Source: Zobellia russellii
GTDB lineage: Bacteria > Bacteroidota > Bacteroidia > Flavobacteriales > Flavobacteriaceae
DNA length: 64,000 nt
Direction: 5' to 3'
Assembly: GCF_018728565.1 (NCBI RefSeq)
Contig: NZ_JACSOI010000001.1
Coordinates: 1,116,001-1,180,000 of the forward strand
This document shows positions 44,814-53,335 of this stretch, one piece after another. Below the pieces are notes generated by a model. It made no database searches, was not told the DNA's origin, and was given only the letters and a program-made list of their open reading frames with translations. Position 1 is the first letter of the stretch. Each line of letters starts with the position of its first letter. The translations under genes were made by a program, and so were the position numbers.

Positions 44814-47800
44814 TTAGAATGAAACCCTTAAGCCTACATTATATCTTTTTGTAATAGGATAGACCTCTAATCTATTGGCTTCAGGGTCAAAAGACCTGGG
44901 AAGATATTGCCAAGTGTATAGGTTATTACCATTTACATAAAATTCAAAATTGTCAAAGCCACCCACCTTTTCTAGTAGTTTCTTAGGTAGGTTATATTTT
45001 AACTCAACATTTCTAAGTCTTACAAAAGTGCTATTCCTATAAGAATAGTTGCTGCTCTCTTTATAATGATCACTTTCCGAAGTATGGAGTACAGGTACAT
45101 CCGTATCTGTATTATTTGGAGTCCATGCATCCTTTTGTTCATTGTTTTTCAACATAAACCCAAGACTGGAATTGGTGTTATATGCATATAAAAAGCTAGC
45201 GGATAATTGTTTGGATATACCGTACATTCCATTGAACATGCTAGTTAAACTCCAGTTTTTGTAGCCCAGACCAAAGGAGAAAGCAAAAGATTTAGTAGCG
45301 TATGAGGGGTCTCCTATTGAGACTTGGTCATTTTTGTCTATTACGCCATCTGCATTATAATCGTTGTAAGTCAGGTCACCTGGTATATATCCTCCAGGGA
45401 GTAATGCAGAGGGGGTATAGGCGTAAGCATCATCCCAGTTTTGCGCTAATCCCGTTCCCAACATACCTTTGTTCCAACCTATAGGTTTTCCCGCCTCTTT
45501 TTGATAGTCTGGGGTAGGAGTAGGGTCATCCCTTTCTACAATTCTGTTATCCGTAATGGAAAGATTTCCTTTAAGCCAATAAGAAAAGCTATTGTCAAAA
45601 CTATCGTTCCATTGTAATTCAACATCTATCCCATGATTTTTGGTTCTTCCTATATTTCCATAAGGGTTCGCGTTTCCGTACCAATTAGGGATAGTTCTTC
45701 TTTGCATTAAGATTCCTTCTCGATCTTCTTTAAAGAGGTCTACGGTTGTTCTTAATCTGCTGCGTAATACGTTAAACTCAAAACCTAGGTTTTGCTTTAT
45801 TGCCGTTTCCCAGGAAACATCCAGTACCGGTGGATCATCTTCTGAATAGATATAAAGTCCGTCTGCATTTTGGTTTCCAGTAATGTTGGGGACATAGCCA
45901 TAAGCCATTCTAATTTGATTGCTGGAGTATGAACTGATGTAGGCAAATCTGTTGTTGCCTAAACCTTTATCCGAACCTATTTTCCCGTAAGAGTATCTTA
46001 TTTTGAAAAAATCTATGAATGGCAGCTTATCCTGAACAAAATTCTCTTCTGTTAAGACCCAGCCAAGAGCCAAAGAAGGGAAAAAACCAAAACGTTTCCC
46101 TGGCGCAAAGTTTTCATTACCATTATATGCACCATTGGACTCAAAAAGGTATTTGTTTTTATATCCATAAGTTACACGACCTACCCACCCTTCTTCAAAG
46201 TGGGGAAAGTTTGCTCCATATTTGTCCTTCCGACGCTGAAACAGGCCTAAAGCACTTACGTTATGATTGCCAAAAGTTTGATTATAGTTAACATTCAACT
46301 CATAATAAATGCTACTATTATACCCATCAATACCTTCGTTACCCAGTTTTGCAGGGTTTTCATAATCGTCTAATGTAATAGGCTCTTGGATAACATTTCC
46401 ATTACTGTCCAAGTTAGGGTTGTAACCATCGGAAGAAGGAACATAATAATAAATTGGGGCATCGTTCCACCTTTTACTAATTTCTGAAAGGTAGTTTCTG
46501 TAGTAGTTATAGGATAATTTTCCAGATACATAGATGTAATCGTTCAAATCCTGCTTCAAAATAAAATCGGTATAAAGGCGATTGCTCTTTTTACCATAGG
46601 AGCCTTCCCTCTCCATCATTCCTAAGTAGTTTACATTAATGGAGTTGTTGTAATCATAACCTAATCTGCCGTTCTCATATACCGCTGGGGCATTGATTAG
46701 TGCTGTTGAATACATGCGTTGCATAATGGATCCTCCGTTGCCAGCAATACCCCCATTTGTATTTTTTGTGTTGTAGTTACCGTTCCAATTGGTCATATCA
46801 CCGGAAAGCTTAACACTGAACAAAGTGGATTTTGAGAAGTTGAAATCTAAGTTGGTTCTATAATTAAAACGATGTTGATATGTTCGGGGATCGAATTCCG
46901 GTTGCTTTTGCAAGTCAAAAATGTCGCCGTCATAATTGTAGCCGAATGATGTGAAATACTTTACACGTTCATTACCTCCACTAATGTTTAGATTATATTG
47001 GTGGGTGTAACCTGTTTTCATCAAGGAATTGATGAAGGAAGTATATTGGTAATACGGATTATCCGCATACGCGGGGTCTCTCCATCTATCAATATAAAAT
47101 TGAGGTACAAGCTTATCATAATTGCCATCATTTTGTTGGGCAAGATTATAGTACTCCAGATTAGTAGCGTAATCGGCCGCATAATCTGTATCTATAGTTG
47201 GTGATTTCATGCCCACATTTGCGGTAAATTGTATTTTGGGTTTTCCAATACGGCCTTGTTTGGTAGTTATAAGTATAACACCATTTGCGGCCTTAACCCC
47301 ATAAACAGCAGTTGCTGAAGCGTCTTTCAGTACAGAAATTGACTCAATTTCGTTTGGGTCAAGGTTATTGAAGTCACGCTCTACACCATCTACCATATAA
47401 AGAGGGGAACTATCGGTCCATGAGGATCGACCTCTAATTAATATATTGGCAGCTGTAGAACCTGGTTGGCCGGCTGCCTGCATGGTTGTTACACCTGGCA
47501 GGAGTCCTGTTAGTGCTTCGGAAATGGTAGTTACACTACCAGCTTTCAAGAGTTCTTCCCCTTTTGCTTGAGTAATAGAACCAACTACGGTTTCCTTTTT
47601 CTGGCTTCCGTAACCAACCACTACCACATCTGATAGCTGTTGCGCATTACTTTCCATATTTATATTTATGGTAGTCTGGGCCGCTACCGGTATTTCTATA
47701 GTTTTGAAGCCTATATAGCTGAATACCAATATAGCAGACTGGTCATCTTCTAATTTTATAGAATAATTACCATCAATATCGGACACGACTCCGTTAAAAG

Positions 47801-47969
47801 TTCCTTTTTCTATAATGTTTACACCCGGAAGTTCTATACCATCAGAGTCTCTGGTGGTTCCGGTAACTGTTTTTGTTTGTGCGCTGACAGATAGGGAAGC
47901 TATGCACAAAAAAAACAGCAATAAGCCAGGGCAATTATTGCCTAACTTAATTTTCCATTTTTTATTCAT
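44814..47969 (-). CDS. SusC-like TonB-dependent transporter, first pair of the tandem locus
   Basis: A 1051-residue transporter from the ATG at 47969 (MNKKWKIKLG; two earlier in-frame ATGs at 48017 and 47987 give no signal peptide at the N-terminus). Signal peptide, then carboxypeptidase-regulatory-like domain (about 32-110; VTGTTRDSDGIELPGVNII), TonB-box-like SDVVVVGYGSQKKETVVGSI, plug (ALTGLLPGVTTMQAAGQPGS, LYMVDGVERDFNNLDPNEIE, VLKDASATAVYGVKAANGVI) and a barrel ending in RYNVGLRVSF. First gene of a six-gene minus-strand operon. Confidence 0.93.
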   Translation of the reverse strand: MNKKWKIKLGNNCPGLLLFFLCIASLSVSAQTKTVTGTTRDSDGIELPGVNIIEKGTFNGVVSDIDGNYSIKLEDDQSAILVFSYIGFKTIEIPVAAQTTININMESNAQQLSDVVVVGYGSQKKETVVGSITQAKGEELLKAGSVTTISEALTGLLPGVTTMQAAGQPGSTAANILIRGRSSWTDSSPLYMVDGVERDFNNLDPNEIESISVLKDASATAVYGVKAANGVILITTKQGRIGKPKIQFTANVGMKSPTIDTDYAADYATNLEYYNLAQQNDGNYDKLVPQFYIDRWRDPAYADNPYYQYTSFINSLMKTGYTHQYNLNISGGNERVKYFTSFGYNYDGDIFDLQKQPEFDPRTYQHRFNYRTNLDFNFSKSTLFSVKLSGDMTNWNGNYNTKNTNGGIAGNGGSIMQRMYSTALINAPAVYENGRLGYDYNNSINVNYLGMMEREGSYGKKSNRLYTDFILKQDLNDYIYVSGKLSYNYYRNYLSEISKRWNDAPIYYYVPSSDGYNPNLDSNGNVIQEPITLDDYENPAKLGNEGIDGYNSSIYYELNVNYNQTFGNHNVSALGLFQRRKDKYGANFPHFEEGWVGRVTYGYKNKYLFESNGAYNGNENFAPGKRFGFFPSLALGWVLTEENFVQDKLPFIDFFKIRYSYGKIGSDKGLGNNRFAYISSYSSNQIRMAYGYVPNITGNQNADGLYIYSEDDPPVLDVSWETAIKQNLGFEFNVLRSRLRTTVDLFKEDREGILMQRRTIPNWYGNANPYGNIGRTKNHGIDVELQWNDSFDNSFSYWLKGNLSITDNRIVERDDPTPTPDYQKEAGKPIGWNKGMLGTGLAQNWDDAYAYTPSALLPGGYIPGDLTYNDYNADGVIDKNDQVSIGDPSYATKSFAFSFGLGYKNWSLTSMFNGMYGISKQLSASFLYAYNTNSSLGFMLKNNEQKDAWTPNNTDTDVPVLHTSESDHYKESSNYSYRNSTFVRLRNVELKYNLPKKLLEKVGGFDNFEFYVNGNNLYTWQYLPRSFDPEANRLEVYPITKRYNVGLRVSF

Positions 47970-48508
47970 CGTAATTATGTTTAGCATAAATTTTAGGTTA
48001 GCGTATTTAGCGTACATGTTTTTGAAAGCATTGCATAAATTTTAATAGTCAGAAGCGGGCCTGTCTCATTTAACCTATTCCGTAGAATCGTTTGCGGAAA
48101 TTGATTTTTATACTGATCGGCAACAATCTCCGGAAACAGAAAGAACAGATAGATTTTCTCGGTAAAGTGTAGTTTTAATCTCATGTATTTGTAGTTAAAG
48201 TTGGTTAAGCAAAAGAGGTGATTATGTGTTAATTGAGCAACTACATATGTCTTATTAGACACAACATATGATCACAAATCCTAAAATTTGTTAATATTTT
48301 AGGAATATGTTATTTGTGATATGTTCATGATGTTGAATAGATAATTTGATGACACTATTTTGGTGATTTTGCATTTTCAGAAAGTGTTGAGAGTGGTTCA
48401 AATTATGCTCACAGAATTAGAAATGCATCATGCAATTTCTGGAGGAACTTTTATTAAATTGGATAAAAAACGTTAATTACTTCGTGGTAATGACCACCTT
48501 TAATGTGC
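47970..48508. other. Intergenic region upstream of the tandem SusCD operon
   Basis: About 540 bp. It holds the interrupted palindrome listed at 48271-48320 and AT-rich sequence. A 90-codon minus-strand frame here lacks coding character and I do not call it. The secreted multidomain gene ends at 48509 on the same strand; no clear terminator hairpin separates the two units. Confidence 0.5.
48271..48320. promoter_or_regulatory. Long interrupted palindrome, candidate operator
   Basis: ATCACAAAT (48271-48279) and CCTAAAAT (48280-48287) are matched in reverse complement by ATTTTAGG (48296-48303) and ATTTGTGAT (48312-48320), around an 8-bp centre and with an 8-bp insertion in the right half. CATATG flanks the left side and ATATG the right. 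It lies about 300 bp before the first SusC start. A regulator site or a hairpin is possible. Confidence 0.5.
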
Positions 48509-50425
48509 TCAGTTTTGTTGGGAATGGGGGGGTGTGTGCGTATTACAGTGTAGTGTCTCAGATACTGAGTTGATACGGCCTTGAACTTCATCAATGTTCA
48601 TATTTTTAAACATTACGAACCTGTCAATTTGTAGACCATGTGAACGGCCGCCAATGTTTATGGTGTACTTACCTGTTTCAGGAAATTTTCCTGTCAACCA
48701 GCCATGCCCCGCATCATGTATTTCTGCTACGCCGTTAAGGATAAAACTGTCATTGCTTCGGCCATAATATTTTTCAAAATGTTTGAGTTGGAGGTCCTTG
48801 GCATATCCGTGGTTTTCTGATAGATAAATCCATATATCATTACCCTTATCAGTACCACGTTGCCCGTTTGGTTGTCGCATCGTCCATTTTATGGTGTAGT
48901 CCCCCGGATTGGTAATTTTAAAAGTATAGGATAAAACATTGTCCATATTTACTTGGGGGTATGAATTTTCTCCATCAAAATAAATATATGCACCACCAGA
49001 AGCATGTTCGGAGTCTTTGCCAAGTTTCCAGGCTCCCTTCAAATTAAAACGTTCAGCTTCAAAAATTAGAAGACCATCTTTTTCTTCAACGGTGCAGTTA
49101 GAAACACAATTAAAGGAAATAGACCTCCACCTTCCACGAGCAAATGCGTACGCATCATCCTCAGGAATTTTACCGTTCGAATGTGTGTTGGACTCAATTT
49201 GGATAATGTCGCCGGTATTTACGGATATGTTTTTAAAAGTTTGTGTATACGCAGCCATGTCCGGCCTATTTTCAGGGTTTTGAAATTCACCAATTAATGC
49301 ATCGTTAATCTTTAAACGATAGGTGCTTTCTCCATCTTCTTCCGTCAAAGTTGTTAGGGTAATGTTGTAGCGTCCGCTGTTACCTTCAAATACCTTCTGT
49401 GTTGCGGCAAATTTGTTTTTATGCGCCACTGCGTCAATTGCTATGGCATTTCTAGAATGGTCTTTATAGGGTTTCACAAAAGATTCTACTTGCGACATTT
49501 TAAAATCTTGTACACCTATATAGTTTGTATCGGCACACTTGGCAAGTGCGGAAATTCCATTGCCAATAAACTTTTCTAATTTTTTAGGGTTTCCATCTTC
49601 ATCGCCCAAAAGCAAATACCACACCATGCCGGCGTCCGAAATATCAGCTCCTTTATTTTGTGGGTGAAATTGAGTTCTGCTATACAACCACTGAATATCC
49701 GGGTCGGGGTGGTCTCTCATCCAATAGTAAGGTGAGAAATCTGTATTGGAACACCAGAGTATACTGGAATCATCGCAAGCATTTTGATCCTTTATTTTTT
49801 TATACTGTATGGAATTTCCGCTTAAAGTAATAGTTTCTTCCATTGTATGATGTGCCTTTCTGCGTAAATGGTTGTCATTGTAACCACTGTGGGAAATAAC
49901 ATATACATGTGCCAAAGCCTCTTTCTGATTATCATCTACAACCTTTTTCACGGCTCTGTAGAAAAATTCCGAAGGTCCCATATGAATAAAATACAAAGGG
50001 TCTGCAGTTGTAGATTTTTTTATCTCATCCGCCAAATGGTCAATTGCTACATTATTATCTTCCGGAACATCAAAAAAACGTTCTGAATCAAAATTCCAGC
50101 GTGTAATGGCACTGTTTACTCCATCAGCCATGTAGTTGGTTTCTGAAGTATGTGCTGTTGCCTCAATAAAATTATTGTATGAGAAATGTACCAGTTTATC
50201 TTGTAATCCAAGCTTTGCAATTATGGCCAGTGATGCAGGAGCGCCTGCCCAATCGTCTGGATCGGCGCGTGGCCACCGGGCTTCAGGGTGATTATCTGCT
50301 TGATTATTTCCATCTGCGCTAATAGCTATTCTGTTATTTGAATAGCCTAAGCTCTGGGAGAATATTACTTGTGTTGATAGGCATAAAAGACAGAAAACTA
50401 AAATGAACTGTTTAGAAGTAGTCAT
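48509..50425 (-). CDS. Secreted multidomain protein, nucleoside-hydrolase-like N-terminus and CBM-like C-terminus
   Basis: A 638-residue exported protein. I chose the ATG at 50425, which starts a clean signal peptide (MTTSKQFILVFCLLCLSTQV). Residues about 25-330 begin RIAISADGNN and PDDWAGAPASLAIIAKLGLQ, a layout recalling DUF1593 and nucleoside-hydrolase-fold proteins (strand, Asp-rich loop, PDD), with VYVISHSGYND and an Asp/His-rich middle. Residues about 340-445 are a beta-sandwich-like region. Residues about 465-610 begin LLIFEAERFNLKG, like CBM6-type modules, with YTFKITNPGDYTIKWTMRQP. Activity is unknown; a polysaccharide-related role is inferred from the neighbourhood. Confidence 0.7.
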   Translation of the reverse strand: MTTSKQFILVFCLLCLSTQVIFSQSLGYSNNRIAISADGNNQADNHPEARWPRADPDDWAGAPASLAIIAKLGLQDKLVHFSYNNFIEATAHTSETNYMADGVNSAITRWNFDSERFFDVPEDNNVAIDHLADEIKKSTTADPLYFIHMGPSEFFYRAVKKVVDDNQKEALAHVYVISHSGYNDNHLRRKAHHTMEETITLSGNSIQYKKIKDQNACDDSSILWCSNTDFSPYYWMRDHPDPDIQWLYSRTQFHPQNKGADISDAGMVWYLLLGDEDGNPKKLEKFIGNGISALAKCADTNYIGVQDFKMSQVESFVKPYKDHSRNAIAIDAVAHKNKFAATQKVFEGNSGRYNITLTTLTEEDGESTYRLKINDALIGEFQNPENRPDMAAYTQTFKNISVNTGDIIQIESNTHSNGKIPEDDAYAFARGRWRSISFNCVSNCTVEEKDGLLIFEAERFNLKGAWKLGKDSEHASGGAYIYFDGENSYPQVNMDNVLSYTFKITNPGDYTIKWTMRQPNGQRGTDKGNDIWIYLSENHGYAKDLQLKHFEKYYGRSNDSFILNGVAEIHDAGHGWLTGKFPETGKYTINIGGRSHGLQIDRFVMFKNMNIDEVQGRINSVSETLHCNTHTPPHSQQN

Positions 50426-50725
50426 TAGTGGTTTGTTTTGGTTGTTGGTTGAAGGCGTATAGGGTAAATAAATATTGATATTGACTTTGTAAATAAGTGT
50501 ATATCTAACATTTACATTGCCATTGCCAACATGCAATGTAAAGCGAAGGTTGACAATTGATTTCTGATTACACAGTAAAAGAACTGTATACGCTACTGTA
50601 GTTTTAACAGTTAATGTGTTGGGTTATATATTTGTTAATTAAATACTTACGATTGTTTTTTTGACTAAAGGATAATCAATAGTTCAAATTAGGTTAATTG
50701 AAAACAAAGGTTATATTTGAAGGTT
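50426..50725. other. Divergent promoter region with operator-like element
   Basis: 300 bp between the multidomain gene (minus) and the membrane-anchored regulator gene (plus). It contains the 35-bp element at 50580-50614. No other gene is seen. Confidence 0.5.
50580..50614. promoter_or_regulatory. 35-bp operator-like element, copy 1
   Basis: Reads A-GAACTGTA, six less conserved bases, ACTGTA, two bases, TTTAAC, one base, GTTAA. It has an ACTGTA direct repeat with a 12-bp period and the palindrome TTAACNGTTAA. The same element stands at 53097-53131 upstream of the intact GH16 gene, with 26 or more of 35 positions identical. It lies between divergent genes next to the ToxR-like regulator gene. 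Confidence 0.55.
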
Positions 50726-51898
50726 ATGATATCCAAACCAGACCCAAAGACTATTGAAAAGGCACTAAACAATCTGTGTACCCATCCAATTTTTATTAAT
50801 TCACTAGTATATAGGCAATTAATTCAATATCTCGTAAAAAAGGCAATTGAGAAGGAAGATATTAAAGAGTATACGATTGGGGCCGACCTTTTCGGGAAAA
50901 ACTATTTGAATGATAAAAATGACGGTACTGTACGTACACACATGTATAAACTCCGCAAAAAATTAAGTGCTTATTATGCTGATAAAACAGTTCAAAATGA
51001 AATTATTTTTGAAATTAAGAAGGGGCAGTATAACTTGGATTTTATCTCTTCCAAAGAGTATTCAAAACACAAAAAATCATCTGAATTCAGGATTCCGGTA
51101 AGGTTTGTGAAAATTTTTGGGTTGGTTTTACTACTACTGTCAGGGTTATTATGTTGTGTGCTCTATTTTATTGGCCAACCACCAGTTCTATGGCAAGAAT
51201 TTTTTAAAAGGGATTCAAATAACTTAGTTGTTATATCAGATCAGTACGTTATGATGCATACAAACTCTTATGGTGAGCAACACGCAACAATGTATTCTAA
51301 GATAAATAATGACGAGGACTTATTTTCGTATAAGAAAAAATATCCTAATCGAAATTTGAATATAACCGATTTTACCTTAGTATCTAAAATGGCCCCTTAC
51401 GGTATAAAAAATTTAGATGATTGGTTTTTTAAATGGGGTAGCAATTTTAAGTTAGAGTTGGAAAGTAACCTTAAGCTCAAAGACGTCAAAGAAAATAATA
51501 TTGTATTTATTGGACAGTTCAAAACAATGAATCTATCCAAATCTTTATTTTTAAAGGACAGTAATATTTTTTCAACTTATGAGGATGGATTTAAGGTGAA
51601 GAAGGAGGGGCAAGAAAAAATCTATATAACAAAATATGATGATAATAAAAAAGTTGAATATGCACTAGTTTCCTTTACATCGCTGAACCAATATCATGAT
51701 GCTCTTTTTTTTGTGTCCAATAATGATATTGGAGTTATGGCTACCTTACAATTGTTTACCGACCAAAAATGGCTTAAAGAACTAACAGCAAAACTTCCCG
51801 AAAAACGAAGTAGGTTTAACGCTCTATTCGAAGTTAGTGGCATGCAGCGAACTCAGATGAGTTGTGAATTGTTAGAATTGGAGATAATGGACGAATAA
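50726..51898 (+). CDS. ToxR-like membrane-anchored winged-helix regulator
   Basis: A 390-residue protein (ATG at 50726; an in-frame TTG lies at 50717). Residues 1-108 are a winged helix of the OmpR/Trans_reg_C type as seen in many Acidobacteria and Planctomycetes proteins: FINSLVYRQLIQYLVKKAIE, KEYTIGADLFGK, DGTVRTHMYKLRKKLSAYY, then a wing FEIKKGQYNLDF. Residues 128-150 are a single membrane helix, and 151-390 lie outside the cytoplasm, with NNIVFIGQF, and a Cys at 383 in a possible ligand domain. This resembles ToxR/CadC one-component signalling. It divides from the secreted multidomain gene and shares a candidate operator with the GH16 gene, so it may control both. Confidence 0.78.
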   Translation: MISKPDPKTIEKALNNLCTHPIFINSLVYRQLIQYLVKKAIEKEDIKEYTIGADLFGKNYLNDKNDGTVRTHMYKLRKKLSAYYADKTVQNEIIFEIKKGQYNLDFISSKEYSKHKKSSEFRIPVRFVKIFGLVLLLLSGLLCCVLYFIGQPPVLWQEFFKRDSNNLVVISDQYVMMHTNSYGEQHATMYSKINNDEDLFSYKKKYPNRNLNITDFTLVSKMAPYGIKNLDDWFFKWGSNFKLELESNLKLKDVKENNIVFIGQFKTMNLSKSLFLKDSNIFSTYEDGFKVKKEGQEKIYITKYDDNKKVEYALVSFTSLNQYHDALFFVSNNDIGVMATLQLFTDQKWLKELTAKLPEKRSRFNALFEVSGMQRTQMSCELLELEIMDE

Positions 51899-51928
51899 TG
51901 TAAATACTCAATATTCAAGATATATCTA

Positions 51929-51965
51929 TAGTGCCTTTACTAATGATAAGTTTGTAAAGGCACTA
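51929..51965. terminator. Strong hairpin between convergent genes
   Basis: TAGTGCCTTTAC (51929-51940) pairs perfectly over 12 bp with GTAAAGGCACTA (51954-51965), loop 13 bases. It lies between the regulator gene (plus) and the GH16 gene (minus). T-runs are weak on both sides, but position fits a shared terminator. Confidence 0.65.
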
Positions 51966-51988
51966 GTTTAGAAAACTTTTACCGGCAA

Positions 51989-52870
51989 TTAATTTTTGTC
52001 ATCCACCAATTGCCATGACCTTACCCAATTGTACGTTGTGGTCCTGTCTTTTTTTGAACCTGTCATGCCGCCGTCATTAGGTACCGGATTCCAATCGTAG
52101 GTCTCAACAACCATTCGTAAGTACATTTCAATATCAAAATCGGCCGGGGGAGTTACTTTGGATTGCATTTTACCGTCCAAGAAAAATATAATCTCATCCT
52201 TGGATTTCCACCAAACACCGTAAACATGGAAATCTTCATAGGCTTTTCCGCCTAACTCTCCTTTGCCTTTGCTCGATCCTTTCTCGTAATCACAACCTTC
52301 AGGGATATTTCTGCTGTGGGTATTGGAGTTCATGGTCTGGTCAAAATATTTCATCCATTCGGCATCGTTGGTTATTTGTCCAACGGACTCCTGAATGTCC
52401 AATTCCGTTGTTCTTTTATCACAGCCTTTTAGGTCCTTCCCTTCATTAATTAACCAAAACGTAGAGGACATAAAGGTTTTGTTGGCTTTCATTTCGCATT
52501 CGTAATAGCCGTAGGTCATGCCATTTCTAGAGCCAACGTAACCGCCGCCGTGGGTATAGGTTTTATTGTTTTTCACTATGGGTTCCGGTAACATAGTCGT
52601 GGTTATCTGCAGGCTTCCGTCTTTTAATGAAATGTTCTCGGCAAGGAACAATCCCGGAGCACGGCCTATCCACCCCTGACCCGAAATCTGCCATTTCTTT
52701 TCATCTATTTTTTTTCCATCAAATTCATCGGACATGTTATCAATTAATTTCCACTCTTGCTGAGACTGTTTTGGGTCCTCTCCAGGCTTAAAATATGGAG
52801 CTTCTTGAGCAAACATTGTACTTGTAAATAGAAGGCTAATAGCTGCTAGTAATTGGTTGGATAGTTTCAT
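51989..52870 (-). CDS. GH16 endo-hydrolase (agarase/porphyranase/carrageenase group)
   Basis: A 293-residue secreted enzyme with a signal peptide (MKLSNQLLAAISLLFTSTMF). Family 16 catalytic motif is ELDIQE: nucleophile Glu156, Asp158, acid/base Glu161, in the ExDxxE form with a beta-bulge typical of red-algal galactan hydrolases and not of lichenases. Further family signs are WLINEGKD, EMKANKTFMSSTFWL, YGVWWKSKDEIIFFLDGKMQ and MYLRMVVETYDWNP. It has no carbohydrate-binding module and no type IX sorting domain. Exact substrate cannot be read. I use the ATG at 52870; an upstream in-frame ATG at 52918 gives a poor start. A truncated paralogue stands at 22098-22406. Confidence 0.9.
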   Translation of the reverse strand: MKLSNQLLAAISLLFTSTMFAQEAPYFKPGEDPKQSQQEWKLIDNMSDEFDGKKIDEKKWQISGQGWIGRAPGLFLAENISLKDGSLQITTTMLPEPIVKNNKTYTHGGGYVGSRNGMTYGYYECEMKANKTFMSSTFWLINEGKDLKGCDKRTTELDIQESVGQITNDAEWMKYFDQTMNSNTHSRNIPEGCDYEKGSSKGKGELGGKAYEDFHVYGVWWKSKDEIIFFLDGKMQSKVTPPADFDIEMYLRMVVETYDWNPVPNDGGMTGSKKDRTTTYNWVRSWQLVDDKN

Positions 52871-53096
52871 TTTTTTAAGAATAGAATTATTTAATTGTAA
52901 TAATATTTTTTGGTGCATAGGAATTGCTTTGGTCTTTATGTGGTATTCTAGGTAGATTAAACTTCTAGCACCTACAAAAGGTTTATGGATTATTAGTTAT
53001 TGTTCAGAACCTTATTTTACTTTTTTGTATTCGGAACTATTAATACATCATTACAATTTATAATTATCTGTTTTTTTGTGATTGCGTAGAACTCGT

Positions 53097-53131
53097 AGAA
53101 CTGTAAGTGACACTGTAACTTTAACGGTTAA
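53097..53131. promoter_or_regulatory. 35-bp operator-like element, copy 2
   Basis: AGAACTGTA, six bases, ACTGTA, two bases, TTTAAC, one base, GTTAA, on the plus strand in the same orientation as copy 1 at 50580-50614. It lies about 230 bp before the GH16 start codon. A degenerate version (TACTGT, GT, AAC and TTAA in the same order) stands at 22446-22467, upstream of the GH16 pseudogene. Confidence 0.55.
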
Positions 53132-53289
53132 GATTCTTAAATTACTGTAAGAATGGAAGATATTATTTTGATAAACCAAATACCCTGTCTGCACATCGCA
53201 GAAGAATAATCTCCCAGCCGGATATATTAGGAGTTACTATCAATATTTATCAAGCATCCAAAATTAGAGTTCCGTTTTTGGTAGGACAT

Positions 53290-53314
53290 AAAAAAAGCCC
53301 TGTTGAAGAGGCTT
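53290..53314 (-). terminator. Terminator after the DJ-1/PfpI gene
   Basis: On the minus strand AAGCC and GGCTT pair around a 10-base loop and are followed by seven T residues. It lies 22 bp past the stop of the DJ-1/PfpI gene. Confidence 0.65.
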
Positions 53315-53335
53315 ATGTGAATCCGTTTTTTTGAC

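Larger units (their letters stand above)
52871..53335. other. Intergenic region upstream of the GH16 gene
   Basis: About 465 bp. It contains the second copy of the 35-bp operator-like element (53097-53131) and a terminator for the DJ-1/PfpI gene (53290-53314). No coding sequence is convincing; an 18-codon ORF near 53153 is ignored. Confidence 0.5.

Noticed and set aside
48188-48210. A third copy of the 35-bp operator upstream of the tandem SusCD operon
   Set aside because: TGTAGTT and GTTAA are present in order but the spacing and the ACTGTA repeat are lost; chance is as likely.
47993-48262. A 90-codon minus-strand ORF upstream of the first SusC
   Set aside because: It overlaps the SusC leader and an AT-rich regulatory stretch, and the protein has no recognisable features.
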